From the NCBI GenBank assembly GCA_040182905.1, contig JARQWU010000062.1, forward strand, positions 1-43,486: a stretch of DNA of 43,486 nt, written 5' to 3'. Numbering within the stretch: the stretch's first letter is position 1; the number at the start of each line of letters is the position of its first letter. The position numbers were made by a program, and so were the translations under genes. This DNA comes from Barthelona sp. PAP020. Taxonomy: Eukaryota; Metamonada: BaSk clade. Under the pieces are notes generated by a model. That model was given only the letters and a program-made list of their open reading frames with translations, ran no database searches and was not told where the DNA came from. Positions 30,339-39,411 of the stretch are shown here, in pieces.

Positions 30339-31850
30339 CTAATTCTTTCTGGACTTTTTGATTTTACCACGATTATCCTTAACACTTGACGTTTCTTGAG
30401 GGTTTTCCTTTTTTTGAGTTTCTTCTGATTTACGAACAGGAATAATACACATTCCAGCACAAACAACGGATAAAGTAAATAAAAATGAACCCAAAACAAT
30501 ACCATTTTTCCAAATAAAGGCCACACACATCTCCAAAAGCAAAACAAATGTTGATAAAAAATTAAGATGAGGTAAAGACTTAAAAACAACATAAGCTCCA
30601 GCAAGAATAAATCTGTGAGGAATAGAAAACGTTTTAAGCAAAGAAAATGGAAATGCAATCTGAACAAAAATGAACAATGGTAATGAAATGATAAAAGAAG
30701 AATCCATTGGTTTTTTTCCATTGTAAAGAAAGAAACAACAATTTAAAACACACCATACCATGAAAATGATAAAATTAACCTCTTCAGCATTGTTTGATAG
30801 ATTGCTTAAAAAATTACCCAATAGAGGATAGACTTGAACCAAAAGAAATGATAGCAAAACATGTAAATCTGCTGAAAAAGTGTGAATAATAATTAACATA
30901 AGATGTCCAATAAGAGAAGAACTTAATGATATAATCATTCCCAAAAAAGCAAAGAAAAATCCACGCAAAAGTTCACCTATCGTATAAACATGAAATTTCT
31001 TATTCTTACTAAACAAAGGATGATCAACATATGAAAAGATCTCTCTGGTTTGTCGAAAAAGCCCTCTCAAAAACATATTGATTGTGATTTCAATGTCATT
31101 TTCAACCTCTTCTTTAAATTCATTCACACGAACAGTATTATTAGCGGAAAAAACTCGACTTCTATCATCAGCATGATAAACTTTCACAGGACTTGGAGAC
31201 CTTCTAGACCGCCCTTTATTTCTGTTCGGATTAACTTTCTGCATTCTATAATTCTTTCGAGACCCGCTATTTGAAGTGGTGCTAACAATAGATGAAGTAG
31301 TGCTCATGGCATCAGATGCAGACAAGTCATAATTGATGACAAACGCTTCTCCCTTTCCTTTATTACGCTTTGATCTACTTTTCTTATTCCGAACAGGTTT
31401 TTTATCATTTCTTTGATTCAAAGATGAAGGAGAGGTGCAATATTGTATTTTTTGTTTGAACCTATCTGATAATCTTCTTTGATGCTTGACAGGGGAAGAA
31501 ATTTCAGGCTTACCTTTGGATTTGAAGGGGTTAAAAGAATTAAACCCTATTTGAAAAGGATTAAAAGAATCATTGTTCGTAAAATTTAATTCAGAATCAA
31601 AGTCTGAAACAGATCTTTGAGATTGAGAATCTAGATCCCAATCAATATTCTCAATATTTGAAGCTAAATATTCATCATCAAAATAACGTTCTGAATTAGT
31701 GGTTATAGAGCTATTATCTTGATCAAAATCTGTACTACTCTCTCGATCAAATTCTGTGTGAAAAGGATTTTGAAAATTTGTTTGAAACATGTCTGATAAA
31801 TAAGATTCATTCTGCAAATTGGAAAAAAAATCGCCTATTGCAGTCGACAT
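30339..31850 (-). CDS. Multi-pass membrane protein with N-terminal NPF motifs, unknown function
   Basis: 503 residues from ATG 31850 (MSTAIGDFFSNLQN). Residues 1-260 are soluble, rich in Ser, Asn and Asp, then basic. They hold three NPF tripeptides (residues 28-30, 97-99, 107-109), the motif bound by EH-domain endocytic adaptors, and a Ser/Arg/Lys-rich stretch (RNKGRSRRSPSPVK) that could be phosphorylated. Residues about 268-475 have six or seven hydrophobic segments, for example LRGFFFAFLGMIISLSSSLI and FILAGAYVVFKSL. The tail is basic and polar. No family was recognised. The NPF motifs suggest endosomal or plasma-membrane traffic, as an inference. Confidence 0.7.
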   Translation of the reverse strand: MSTAIGDFFSNLQNESYLSDMFQTNFQNPFHTEFDRESSTDFDQDNSSITTNSERYFDDEYLASNIENIDWDLDSQSQRSVSDFDSELNFTNNDSFNPFQIGFNSFNPFKSKGKPEISSPVKHQRRLSDRFKQKIQYCTSPSSLNQRNDKKPVRNKKSRSKRNKGKGEAFVINYDLSASDAMSTTSSIVSTTSNSGSRKNYRMQKVNPNRNKGRSRRSPSPVKVYHADDRSRVFSANNTVRVNEFKEEVENDIEITINMFLRGLFRQTREIFSYVDHPLFSKNKKFHVYTIGELLRGFFFAFLGMIISLSSSLIGHLMLIIIHTFSADLHVLLSFLLVQVYPLLGNFLSNLSNNAEEVNFIIFMVWCVLNCCFFLYNGKKPMDSSFIISLPLFIFVQIAFPFSLLKTFSIPHRFILAGAYVVFKSLPHLNFLSTFVLLLEMCVAFIWKNGIVLGSFLFTLSVVCAGMCIIPVRKSEETQKKENPQETSSVKDNRGKIKKSRKN

Positions 31851-32003
31851 GTTAAACAAAAGAAAAAAGGAAAAAATGAATGAGTATTCTTTGTGTAAAC
31901 AATTTTCATTTTGATAAAATTATGGATATAAATTGTTATTTAAAACTCAATTAGTACCTGTGTTTAACGAAATTATCAAAAAACAATTTAAACTTGGTGA
32001 AAT

Positions 32004-34988
32004 TTATAAGTGTGAAACAGGCCCTGTTCTGGCAGATTTCTTATTTACAACTTTTCTAAACTTTGTAGAAGGGATTGCTGTTGGTGAATTTAATGAAATA
32101 TTAGATCCACTACTGACATTAGAATCACTTCGAACAAACCTTGACAATGGAATATTAATGTTCGAGAAAAATGTATCTGCTGGATATACCGTGGGTTTTA
32201 ATACTTTCAAAGTCTTTGAAGCGTCATTAGGATTTGCCAATAATTTTTTTGCATCAATACCCGACATCACAGCATCATCAGTCTGTTTCATTCTTTGATT
32301 CATAAACGCTTGTGATAATAATGTGGCACTACGAATTCTATTGCTCTTAGCACTTTTATTTCGCAAAGAATTTGGATGCTTGGAAACAGAACCTTGAAAA
32401 GAGGAAGAACGTTTTACTTTCTTTGCACTTTTATGCTTTTTAAAAGGACTAAATGAAGAATCAGATCTGGAAGACAAAGATTTCGTGTCTAATGAGGGAT
32501 TTTGCCGAATATCCTTCTCTCTGATAATGTTAGCTCTCTTTATAGAGTCTAACGTTAAATTGAACATGGCCACGTTGGTATTCACCGAATGAGCTTTTTC
32601 ATGAATTTGATCCTTAAGATGTTGATGTAATTTTTGTGGCTTTTCCAGTTTTTCAAGCCCCAGAAAAGAGTCAACACGTTGAAACGAACCAAATAGATCT
32701 TTTGTCGGTGACAACTGAACATGTTTCAATTCATCAATTTTTGGTTTCAAAATCGGGGTAGTACAATCGTTTCCACTTATGTAAGACAATGACAGATCAT
32801 TTTCAATACTGTCAATACTGACATCAGTGTCAAGATCACTATCGAAATCTGCAACAATTTCTAATGGAACATCACCATTCTTACATGTTTTCATTGAACT
32901 ATTAGAAATAACTCCCAAAGTTCTTTTGCTGTTTGAAATCTTTTTAATTTTATCTTTTGATTTCTTGGAAGATCCAATTCTTTTCTTTTTTTTCTTTTTT
33001 TTCTTCTTTTTCTTTTGTGTCTCTTTCACTTCCATTGTATCTGCATCTGAATCAGATTCATCATCTGAAGGATCATCATCAACAACCAAAGCATCCACTG
33101 CTGTTGTGAGGGATAATGACAAGTATTCCGATTCAAGATTTGTTAAGGCTGTGGAGAACTTCTTTTGATTATTTGTGGAGAAATTCTCCTTATTTTTAGA
33201 ATTCTTGGATGATTTCAACTTTGAAGTTTCTTCATCTTTCATGCTTTCATTCAACAATGCCATCTGTTGTTCAAATCGCATACGTTTTAACTCGGAAAAA
33301 CATTTCTTTACCTTCATTTGATCTGAATCACAATAGTCTAACAACGAATCACAAAAGCAATGTCCCATTTCCTCGAGATGATCAGTACTGAATTGTATAT
33401 CTTTGTATAAGCCAAAATTTGCGCCACAAAAACTAGCTTCCATTGTGAAGGAATTGACCATTCCAAACTCCCTTCTGCCAATCACACGACCCGTCGACAA
33501 TTTTGCTTTGTGCACCTTGAATGAACAATCAGAAAAGCTGAATGCATGGGAATTTCCATCTAACAGCATGGGGAATATCTTCTCCTGATCCACCAATTCT
33601 GAGGCCTTATTCTCACATCCATAAATAAAAATATTCTTTCGATTCGAATGACCGTGTAAATCTAAATACATAATAACCTCTCTATCACTCAAAAAAGATC
33701 GTAAGAGAAGCTTCATATTCCATATAACAGGATGGAGTTTTGCTGATGGATTAGCCCACGTACGATTTAAATCATATCCTGCCAAATTACACCGATAATT
33801 CCCCAATACAACCCCATCCGGATTTAGCATCGGGATAATCTTGAACACGAAATTATCACGGAGTATTTTTGCGTCAATAGTATCTCCCGTGATATAATCA
33901 ATAATTCCTTTCATGATCCAGGACGAATTAGTCTCGCCTGGATGCACACGAGCGGATATAACAACTCCTTTACGTTCTCGAAGTTCACTAATGTCACTGG
34001 AATACGATGTTATAGTAAGCATATCAACATTGTTACCAGCAACAGTTTTGCACAATACTTTTCTGCGAAATGTCTTCGAACGTACTGGATCATTCTCCAA
34101 TGTATTGAGGTACATTTGAAGTATCGTGTAGGTATAAGGGAAACAATGTGCAAAGTAAACAGTATCATTATCCGCTAACGCTGTATAAGAGAAAGTCAAC
34201 GTCATGTAATGACCATGTTTTCTCTTTTGTCGATTTGGAAAATAGCAAACATCAGTCCCTGCACGTTGCCAACCAACTTTTTTCTTCGCTAAGTATTCAG
34301 AATAGACAACAGGTTGCATTCCTTTGTTATACAGTGAATCAGCTTTCGTCAAATTGATAATGTTAAACTTGTATGTTCTATCCTTACGTAGATTAGAAAC
34401 AGAGAAATAAAACCATTGTGTATGGCCATTTGTGTTTGTATCGGGGGACAATATCAAATCGTATTCATCCATAGTGACTTGAATAGCTCGTCGTAAATTT
34501 CCAGATTCGAATCTGGACTCAAAAATTAGAGTGGAATCAGCTTGACCAACTGGAATATACCAAGGTTTCAACTCTCCAATTAATGGATTAGGAGGACCTT
34601 CTGGATATTCAATTGAGTCATATACAATTCGGTTAATACAATCTCGATAAGGTCTGGAATCGTCAAGACGTTGCATCTCAATTTTTGATGCAGGTTCAAT
34701 ACAATCACATGTCTTATCAGTTAACCATTGAATGTGTGTTGGTCCAGGAAATATAAAAGCTCTTGGAATACCTAATTGTGGTGTTTTTGATCTTTGTAAT
34801 TTAGGTTTAATTAAAACTGGTAAAGGGGGTGGTAATATAGAATATATAGAAGAATTTGACACTGGTTGTTGAATTTTTGTAAATTTTAAAGATGAATATT
34901 GGTCAATTCGACTAGTTGGACGAGATCTATTTTCAACAACACTGGGTGAACTTCCCAAATTATCATAAGATGCAATATTTGTGTTCAT
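32004..34988 (-). CDS. Cytosolic carboxypeptidase (M14B, AGBL2/3-type tubulin deglutamylase)
   Basis: A 994-residue CCP-family metallocarboxypeptidase, which trims glutamates from tubulin tails in axonemes. The N-terminal CCP beta-sandwich domain spans about residues 130-300 (WFYFSVSNLRKDRTYKFNI; FPYTYTILQMYLN). The peptidase domain covers about 310-560: zinc ligands in ARVHPGETNSSW (near residue 350) and in YLDLHGHSNRKN (near 445), substrate-binding NPDGVVLGNYR and DLNRTW, and catalytic Glu in FTMEASFCG (near 515). All key residues are present. The last 430 residues are Ser/Lys-rich and disordered, with a 12-Lys run near residue 660. The HPGE and DLHGHS context fits the AGBL2/3 branch. With CFAP410 it indicates a flagellum. 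Confidence 0.9.
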   Translation of the reverse strand: MNTNIASYDNLGSSPSVVENRSRPTSRIDQYSSLKFTKIQQPVSNSSIYSILPPPLPVLIKPKLQRSKTPQLGIPRAFIFPGPTHIQWLTDKTCDCIEPASKIEMQRLDDSRPYRDCINRIVYDSIEYPEGPPNPLIGELKPWYIPVGQADSTLIFESRFESGNLRRAIQVTMDEYDLILSPDTNTNGHTQWFYFSVSNLRKDRTYKFNIINLTKADSLYNKGMQPVVYSEYLAKKKVGWQRAGTDVCYFPNRQKRKHGHYMTLTFSYTALADNDTVYFAHCFPYTYTILQMYLNTLENDPVRSKTFRRKVLCKTVAGNNVDMLTITSYSSDISELRERKGVVISARVHPGETNSSWIMKGIIDYITGDTIDAKILRDNFVFKIIPMLNPDGVVLGNYRCNLAGYDLNRTWANPSAKLHPVIWNMKLLLRSFLSDREVIMYLDLHGHSNRKNIFIYGCENKASELVDQEKIFPMLLDGNSHAFSFSDCSFKVHKAKLSTGRVIGRREFGMVNSFTMEASFCGANFGLYKDIQFSTDHLEEMGHCFCDSLLDYCDSDQMKVKKCFSELKRMRFEQQMALLNESMKDEETSKLKSSKNSKNKENFSTNNQKKFSTALTNLESEYLSLSLTTAVDALVVDDDPSDDESDSDADTMEVKETQKKKKKKKKKKKRIGSSKKSKDKIKKISNSKRTLGVISNSSMKTCKNGDVPLEIVADFDSDLDTDVSIDSIENDLSLSYISGNDCTTPILKPKIDELKHVQLSPTKDLFGSFQRVDSFLGLEKLEKPQKLHQHLKDQIHEKAHSVNTNVAMFNLTLDSIKRANIIREKDIRQNPSLDTKSLSSRSDSSFSPFKKHKSAKKVKRSSSFQGSVSKHPNSLRNKSAKSNRIRSATLLSQAFMNQRMKQTDDAVMSGIDAKKLLANPNDASKTLKVLKPTVYPADTFFSNINIPLSRFVRSDSNVSSGSNISLNSPTAIPSTKFRKVVNKKSARTGPVSHL
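32983..33018 (-). repeat. Poly-lysine (A-rich) tract in the carboxypeptidase tail
   Basis: On the coding strand a run of AAA/AAG codons encodes about 12 consecutive Lys. Such A-runs can cause polymerase or ribosome slippage, yet the frame here remains open on both sides. Confidence 0.8.
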
Positions 34989-35408
34989 ATCCGTTAATTA
35001 TTATTCGAAAATTATATTATTTTCATCATCAATACAAACAAGTTAAATGGTAAAAGAAATATCTTTTTTTCATAAATTTAAAAGACTTTTATTTTTATGT
35101 TAACCCATCACGTTGGGGTTTGGTATAGTTAGAAGTTTTCGATGACGAAGATTTTGGGATGTTCGACGCCTAAAAAAAAAGAATGCGACCTAAAGGATTA
35201 AATTCAGTATTCTTGAAGTAAAGAAATGTTCTTGTTGACTTTATCTCCATGTTTGAGGTCTTATCCGGAATTTCTTTGACCTTTGTTGAACTCTCCGAGT
35301 AATGCTTGTATCTTGACTACTGTCCTATATGTGGGTTATACATGTCTTCTTTATGAAAATGTTTGTAAAATCTTTACACTTTATTTTTTTTCTTTTTAAT
35401 TTATTGAA
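34989..35408. other. Divergent spacer with less AT-rich core, possible RNA gene
   Basis: This 420-bp gap lies between the divergent carboxypeptidase and IMP3 genes. Both flanks are AT-rich. The centre (about 35100-35340) is more balanced and contains the hairpin ACCCA-TCACG-TTGGGGT near 35104-35120. GATGACGAAG at about 35140 loosely recalls a C-box. Neither a paired D-box arrangement nor a tRNA was found. The gap must also hold both promoters; a T-rich tract precedes the IMP3 ATG. Confidence 0.35.
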
Positions 35409-35954
35409 ATGAGACAATTCAAATATCATGAGCAAAAATTATTGAAGAAAGTCAATTTCTTTGAGTACAAAAAAGAAAACACAATCAGAGTTAATGAAAT
35501 TGTGGCAAAATATCATTTAGCTGGACCTGAAGAATATGATCATTATAATAGAATTGTTGGCCAAGTGCAAAAATTGACATCTTTTTTAAGAAAATTGCCG
35601 TCCGATGATTCTGTGAGGATTGAAAAGACACGTTTATTATTACAGAAATTATGGGAAATGGGAATAGTTAATAATGAGTCCAATTTGACCCAAACTGAAA
35701 ATTTAAAAGTTTCTCATTTTGCAAAACGAAGATTGCCTGTAATTTTGGTAAAGAACAATTATGCACAGTCCATTGAAAAAGCAACTGAAATGGTTGAACA
35801 AGGACATATTAGAGTTGGTCCTCATACTGTTACTGATCCAGCTTATTTAGTCACGAGGGCAAATGAAGATCATATTCACTGGGTACGTAATTCCAAATAT
35901 AGAGCTGCTGTTATGGAATTCAATAATGAAAGAGATGACTACGATTTGTTGTAA
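35409..35954 (+). CDS. IMP3: U3 snoRNP protein IMP3
   Basis: A nucleolar component of the small-subunit processome. It binds U3 snoRNA and helps pair it with pre-18S rRNA. The 181 residues match the family's usual 180-185. They begin MRQFKYHEQKLLKKVNFFEY (MVRKLKFHEQKLLKKVDF in other species) and include IVGQVQKLTSFLRKLPSDD. A C-terminal S4 RNA-binding domain (about residues 107-170) has RRLPVILVKNNYAQSIEKAT and GHIRVGPHTVTDPAYLVTR. A T-rich leader precedes the ATG. An AATAAA lies at 36062-36067, about 110 bp after the stop, in the short convergent gap before the ADAL gene. Confidence 0.95.
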   Translation: MRQFKYHEQKLLKKVNFFEYKKENTIRVNEIVAKYHLAGPEEYDHYNRIVGQVQKLTSFLRKLPSDDSVRIEKTRLLLQKLWEMGIVNNESNLTQTENLKVSHFAKRRLPVILVKNNYAQSIEKATEMVEQGHIRVGPHTVTDPAYLVTRANEDHIHWVRNSKYRAAVMEFNNERDDYDLL

Positions 35955-36092
35955 TTTTTGTCTTTTTTTCTTGTTTTAGTCTTTTCGGTTTATAAATATT
36001 AACGTTTGGTTGTTTTTCTCTTTGGTGTTATTCTGTCTTTATTAAATGCTTTGTGTTTTCAAATAAAAAGCAAAGAGAAAAAAAAAAAACGA

Positions 36093-37094
36093 TTAATTTA
36101 TGATGAAATGGTCTTCAACAAATTGGCTCAAAACGGATTTTTCATTTTTTGAACAAAAGGCCGCATCAATTGCATTCAAAGTTATGTTTTTCAAAGCTTG
36201 AATGCTTTGACCAAAGTGTTCATGAGCCAACTGGTATTCAAAAGATAGAGCGTGTCTTTGGTCAAGAGAATGAAAAAGTAACGTATCATCTGTGCATAAA
36301 CTTACTTGGTGTGTATTAAATAATTGATTGGCAATATGATCTTCAGGGGCTTTCACAGATGTGCGCAAATTTGAACTGAGACATAACTCAATAGGAATGT
36401 TAATATCATCAATAACATCATGACTACATACAGCATGACCAAATCTAAATCTATTTGCTTTGTATTTGTTAACAAAACTAGCCAACTGAAATATCTCAGA
36501 ATTGTTTGAAATTTCTGCAAAATGGAAAGCAATTGGAATTTCAGATTGAACTGCCGCAGTAAAAACTGATTCAAAATCATTAAAATGGTTCTTTGAAGGA
36601 TCTCCACTGAAATCAAGTCCAACCAAAATATCTGTTGATACTTTCATTTCATTGTAAACATTAAGAGTTTCCATTGCAATTTCAACCGATCTAGCCCTGT
36701 TAATTGACAAAAGTAACTTAACAACAAATGGTTTATTTTTGTTTGGACGGTTATTCAAATAGCTGTTGATTGTGTTGATGACTAACCGTATATAATTCTG
36801 TTTGAATCCATTAAGTTCATGAGCTGTGGTTCGCAATTCCAAATAAATACAGTTATCGCTATCAAAATCTTCTAAAACTTCAAATATCATTCTTTCAAAT
36901 ATATTCGTATCCGTTTGACCCAAAGTTATGGCGTGAATCACATCAAATAACCAAAAACAACCAGATAAATCAGATAATGTTGTCAAAGCATTAAATTTTT
37001 CTCTATATTCATCAGAAGTAAACTCTTTAATGGTTTCAAATCGAATACAACCATTCAAATGTGCATGTAGCTCAACTTTTGGAATTTCAATCAT
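36093..37094 (-). CDS. Adenosine deaminase-like protein (ADAL/MAPDA type)
   Basis: A 333-residue zinc-dependent deaminase of the ADAL group; known members deaminate N6-methyl-AMP. The start is ATG 37094 (MIEIPKVELHAHLNGCIRFE); the frame upstream has no further ATG. Zinc and catalytic motifs are in order: HAHLNG at about residues 10-15, GLDFSGDPSKN near 175, then HFAE, GHAV, CLSSN and CTDD near 270. PKVELHAHLNG favours ADAL over classical ADA. The usual GHG of the third motif reads GHA here, a mild deviation next to a zinc-ligand/catalytic His. STT3 ends 71 bp upstream on the same strand. Confidence 0.88.
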   Translation of the reverse strand: MIEIPKVELHAHLNGCIRFETIKEFTSDEYREKFNALTTLSDLSGCFWLFDVIHAITLGQTDTNIFERMIFEVLEDFDSDNCIYLELRTTAHELNGFKQNYIRLVINTINSYLNNRPNKNKPFVVKLLLSINRARSVEIAMETLNVYNEMKVSTDILVGLDFSGDPSKNHFNDFESVFTAAVQSEIPIAFHFAEISNNSEIFQLASFVNKYKANRFRFGHAVCSHDVIDDINIPIELCLSSNLRTSVKAPEDHIANQLFNTHQVSLCTDDTLLFHSLDQRHALSFEYQLAHEHFGQSIQALKNITLNAIDAAFCSKNEKSVLSQFVEDHFIIN

Positions 37095-37165
37095 TTTGTA
37101 ACATAAAATATCAACCACAAAAAAAAGTACAAAAAAAACTCACAAATTTATTCAAAATAAATTGT

Positions 37166-39232
37166 TTAATCACGATTACTGGGTTCTTTAACCTTGTAAA
37201 CACGTACAATCCAATGTAAAGAGGTGTAAACTTCTTCGAAATAATTGAGATCGAAATCTTTGTTTCCAATTTCAACACGTCTAACACGATCAAAACCGGT
37301 TGGACTGTTGTAATCAGTCATGACTTCACCAAAACGATAGTAACACAATTTATACATGAGAGAATTCAACATAGTAGGTGAACCGTTTGCACCAATGGAA
37401 AATTCACCCTTTTCTGTATAATAGTCAGTTTCTTTAATGGGGTCATACAAAGAATCCAATAAATCTAAACTACCAATTCTTACCATCCATAAGAATTTGT
37501 TGATATCATCAGAAGCATAACCAGTGAGACCTCCGAAAACAACTAAAACATAGTTGGCATCAAGATCTCTGGCAATCTTATATCCTTGATCTTCATTTGA
37601 AGACATAGCTCTACCAACAGTGGCAATATGAGTGTTGTTCCAGGTGTTATTATCAACAATAGTTGTTCGATTAGCCATGGCAGTAATTTGATAACCATAA
37701 TCCCACCAAGACATAATTCTGGCATCCTCAGCAGTGTTATGAGCAATCCAAGAATAAGCTTCTCTGAAATCATCGAAAATAATGTTGCTTCCATCTTGTC
37801 CTCTAGCTGCTAAAACAATTGAAGGAGATGAATAAGCTTCAGAAGTAGCCCAAAGACAATGAACCATATAGAAACCAGTGAGAATTAATAAAATACCAAT
37901 AAAAACAGCAGAAATCGTCTTCTTTGTGCTGAGACTGAAATCAGTGTTTTTATCTTTCTTACTCTTTTTGGAAGGTTCAGTGTTAAGGACAGTGAAATGC
38001 TTGTCTAACATGAAAGACATACCATATCCACCAATAATAGCCATGATAGGTGCAAGGACCAACATAAGACGGACCATGACTGAAGCAAAGTATACAGAAC
38101 TTAAACCATATAAAATAATGAATATGCGATAATCTTCCAAATTCTTAAACAAATAGAAAAGACCAATGGGGAACAAAAACATGAGGAAATTCAAATCAAA
38201 GAAATATGAAGCCCAAGTGGTAGGTTGATGTTCGGAAACGGATGCAATGATAGGAATGTGATTCTTAGCATAAGTAGGATCTAAAAGAGCATAGAATCTA
38301 CCAGTCCAAGGTGCAATCTTTCCAGTAATGACAATATATGAAAGACCAAGGCCGCCAATGGAAAGAACACCAATAACAACACGACGAATAAGGGTCGAAT
38401 ATTGTTCTGCAGTCAAATTTTCTTTCAAATATTTTCTGAGACCAAAGGCAAGCAAGAAAACAAAAGTACCTAATGACAACATCTGTTCAGATTGTTCAAC
38501 TGGTTGGAAACCAATAAAACGCACTTGCATACTCATCAAAACGCCCAAAATATAAAAAGTTGAATAAGAAACAAATAATCTATGAGTATAGAATCCACAA
38601 ACGATTAAGACAATAACGTGAATGGGAATAAGATTAATAACGAAAATATAAGCACCCCAACAAGCTGCCATGTAGAAGTATGCTAATGAAGCCATTCCAG
38701 ACCAAAATAATGATCCAGTTTTGACTGATTTCATCCACATGTAATATACAAACAACAAAGCAAAAATAGAAACACATTCATTATCAAAAGAACCGGCAAC
38801 TGAACGTGAAATGTAACCTGGTACCACAGAAACAAAAGTTGCTGCAAGTAAACCAGCTTTTTCATCTTTCAATTCTTTTCCAATAAAATAGGTAATGAAA
38901 ACTGTAAAAACTGCAAATAAAGGAGCTAAAAACACACAAACATTACGAATATCAACAAACAAATGCAAGGAATGCAAAGTTTTGTACACAATTCCAGCAG
39001 TCCACATTAAACCAGGATACACAGTAAAACCAACTGTACGTCCTAAAGGATACCAAACCTTATCATCAAACCAATTGTAGAATGATGAAAATCCGTTTTC
39101 AATCAAATGAGTTGTTGCTCTGAAATTAAAATAGGGATCAAATTCATGAATTACAGATTCATAACGTAAAACCGCAAAAAGACGAGCTCCAAACGCAAGG
39201 ATTGACAAAAGGAGCAATGTCAAATATTTCAT
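37166..39232 (-). CDS. STT3: Oligosaccharyltransferase catalytic subunit STT3
   Basis: ER membrane enzyme that transfers the lipid-linked glycan to Asn in N-x-S/T sequons. The 688 residues match the family. The N-terminus is the first membrane span, [20 protein letters not shown]. The first DxD-type motif is in [15 protein letters not shown] and the second acidic site is in [14 protein letters not shown]. About 11-13 membrane spans run to residue 460, including the [10 protein letters not shown] (SVSE) motif. The lumenal domain starts with [15 protein letters not shown] (sequon-binding WWDYG, near residue 507), then [12 protein letters not shown] and the DK-type [11 protein letters not shown]. 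All catalytic features are intact. It is divergent from a heavily sequon-bearing membrane protein. Confidence 0.96.
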   Translation of the reverse strand: MKYLTLLLLSILAFGARLFAVLRYESVIHEFDPYFNFRATTHLIENGFSSFYNWFDDKVWYPLGRTVGFTVYPGLMWTAGIVYKTLHSLHLFVDIRNVCVFLAPLFAVFTVFITYFIGKELKDEKAGLLAATFVSVVPGYISRSVAGSFDNECVSIFALLFVYYMWMKSVKTGSLFWSGMASLAYFYMAACWGAYIFVINLIPIHVIVLIVCGFYTHRLFVSYSTFYILGVLMSMQVRFIGFQPVEQSEQMLSLGTFVFLLAFGLRKYLKENLTAEQYSTLIRRVVIGVLSIGGLGLSYIVITGKIAPWTGRFYALLDPTYAKNHIPIIASVSEHQPTTWASYFFDLNFLMFLFPIGLFYLFKNLEDYRIFIILYGLSSVYFASVMVRLMLVLAPIMAIIGGYGMSFMLDKHFTVLNTEPSKKSKKDKNTDFSLSTKKTISAVFIGILLILTGFYMVHCLWATSEAYSSPSIVLAARGQDGSNIIFDDFREAYSWIAHNTAEDARIMSWWDYGYQITAMANRTTIVDNNTWNNTHIATVGRAMSSNEDQGYKIARDLDANYVLVVFGGLTGYASDDINKFLWMVRIGSLDLLDSLYDPIKETDYYTEKGEFSIGANGSPTMLNSLMYKLCYYRFGEVMTDYNSPTGFDRVRRVEIGNKDFDLNYFEEVYTSLHWIVRVYKVKEPSNRD

Positions 39233-39411
39233 TTTTGATAAATAAAATGGTTTTGGAAAAAGGTCAATTTCTTTTTTTGAACGAAGTATGTAAATTTTTT
39301 GATAATTATTGATGACACATGTTCTGTTAATACTGTAACAAATATTTTGAGCAATTGTTAATTCAATTTCAAGATTTCCTATATTTGTTCACATGTGAAA
39401 TTATCGTTAAG

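Noticed and set aside
32004-34988. Plus-strand open frames opposite the carboxypeptidase gene
   Set aside because: They are low-complexity mirror frames of a well-conserved gene.
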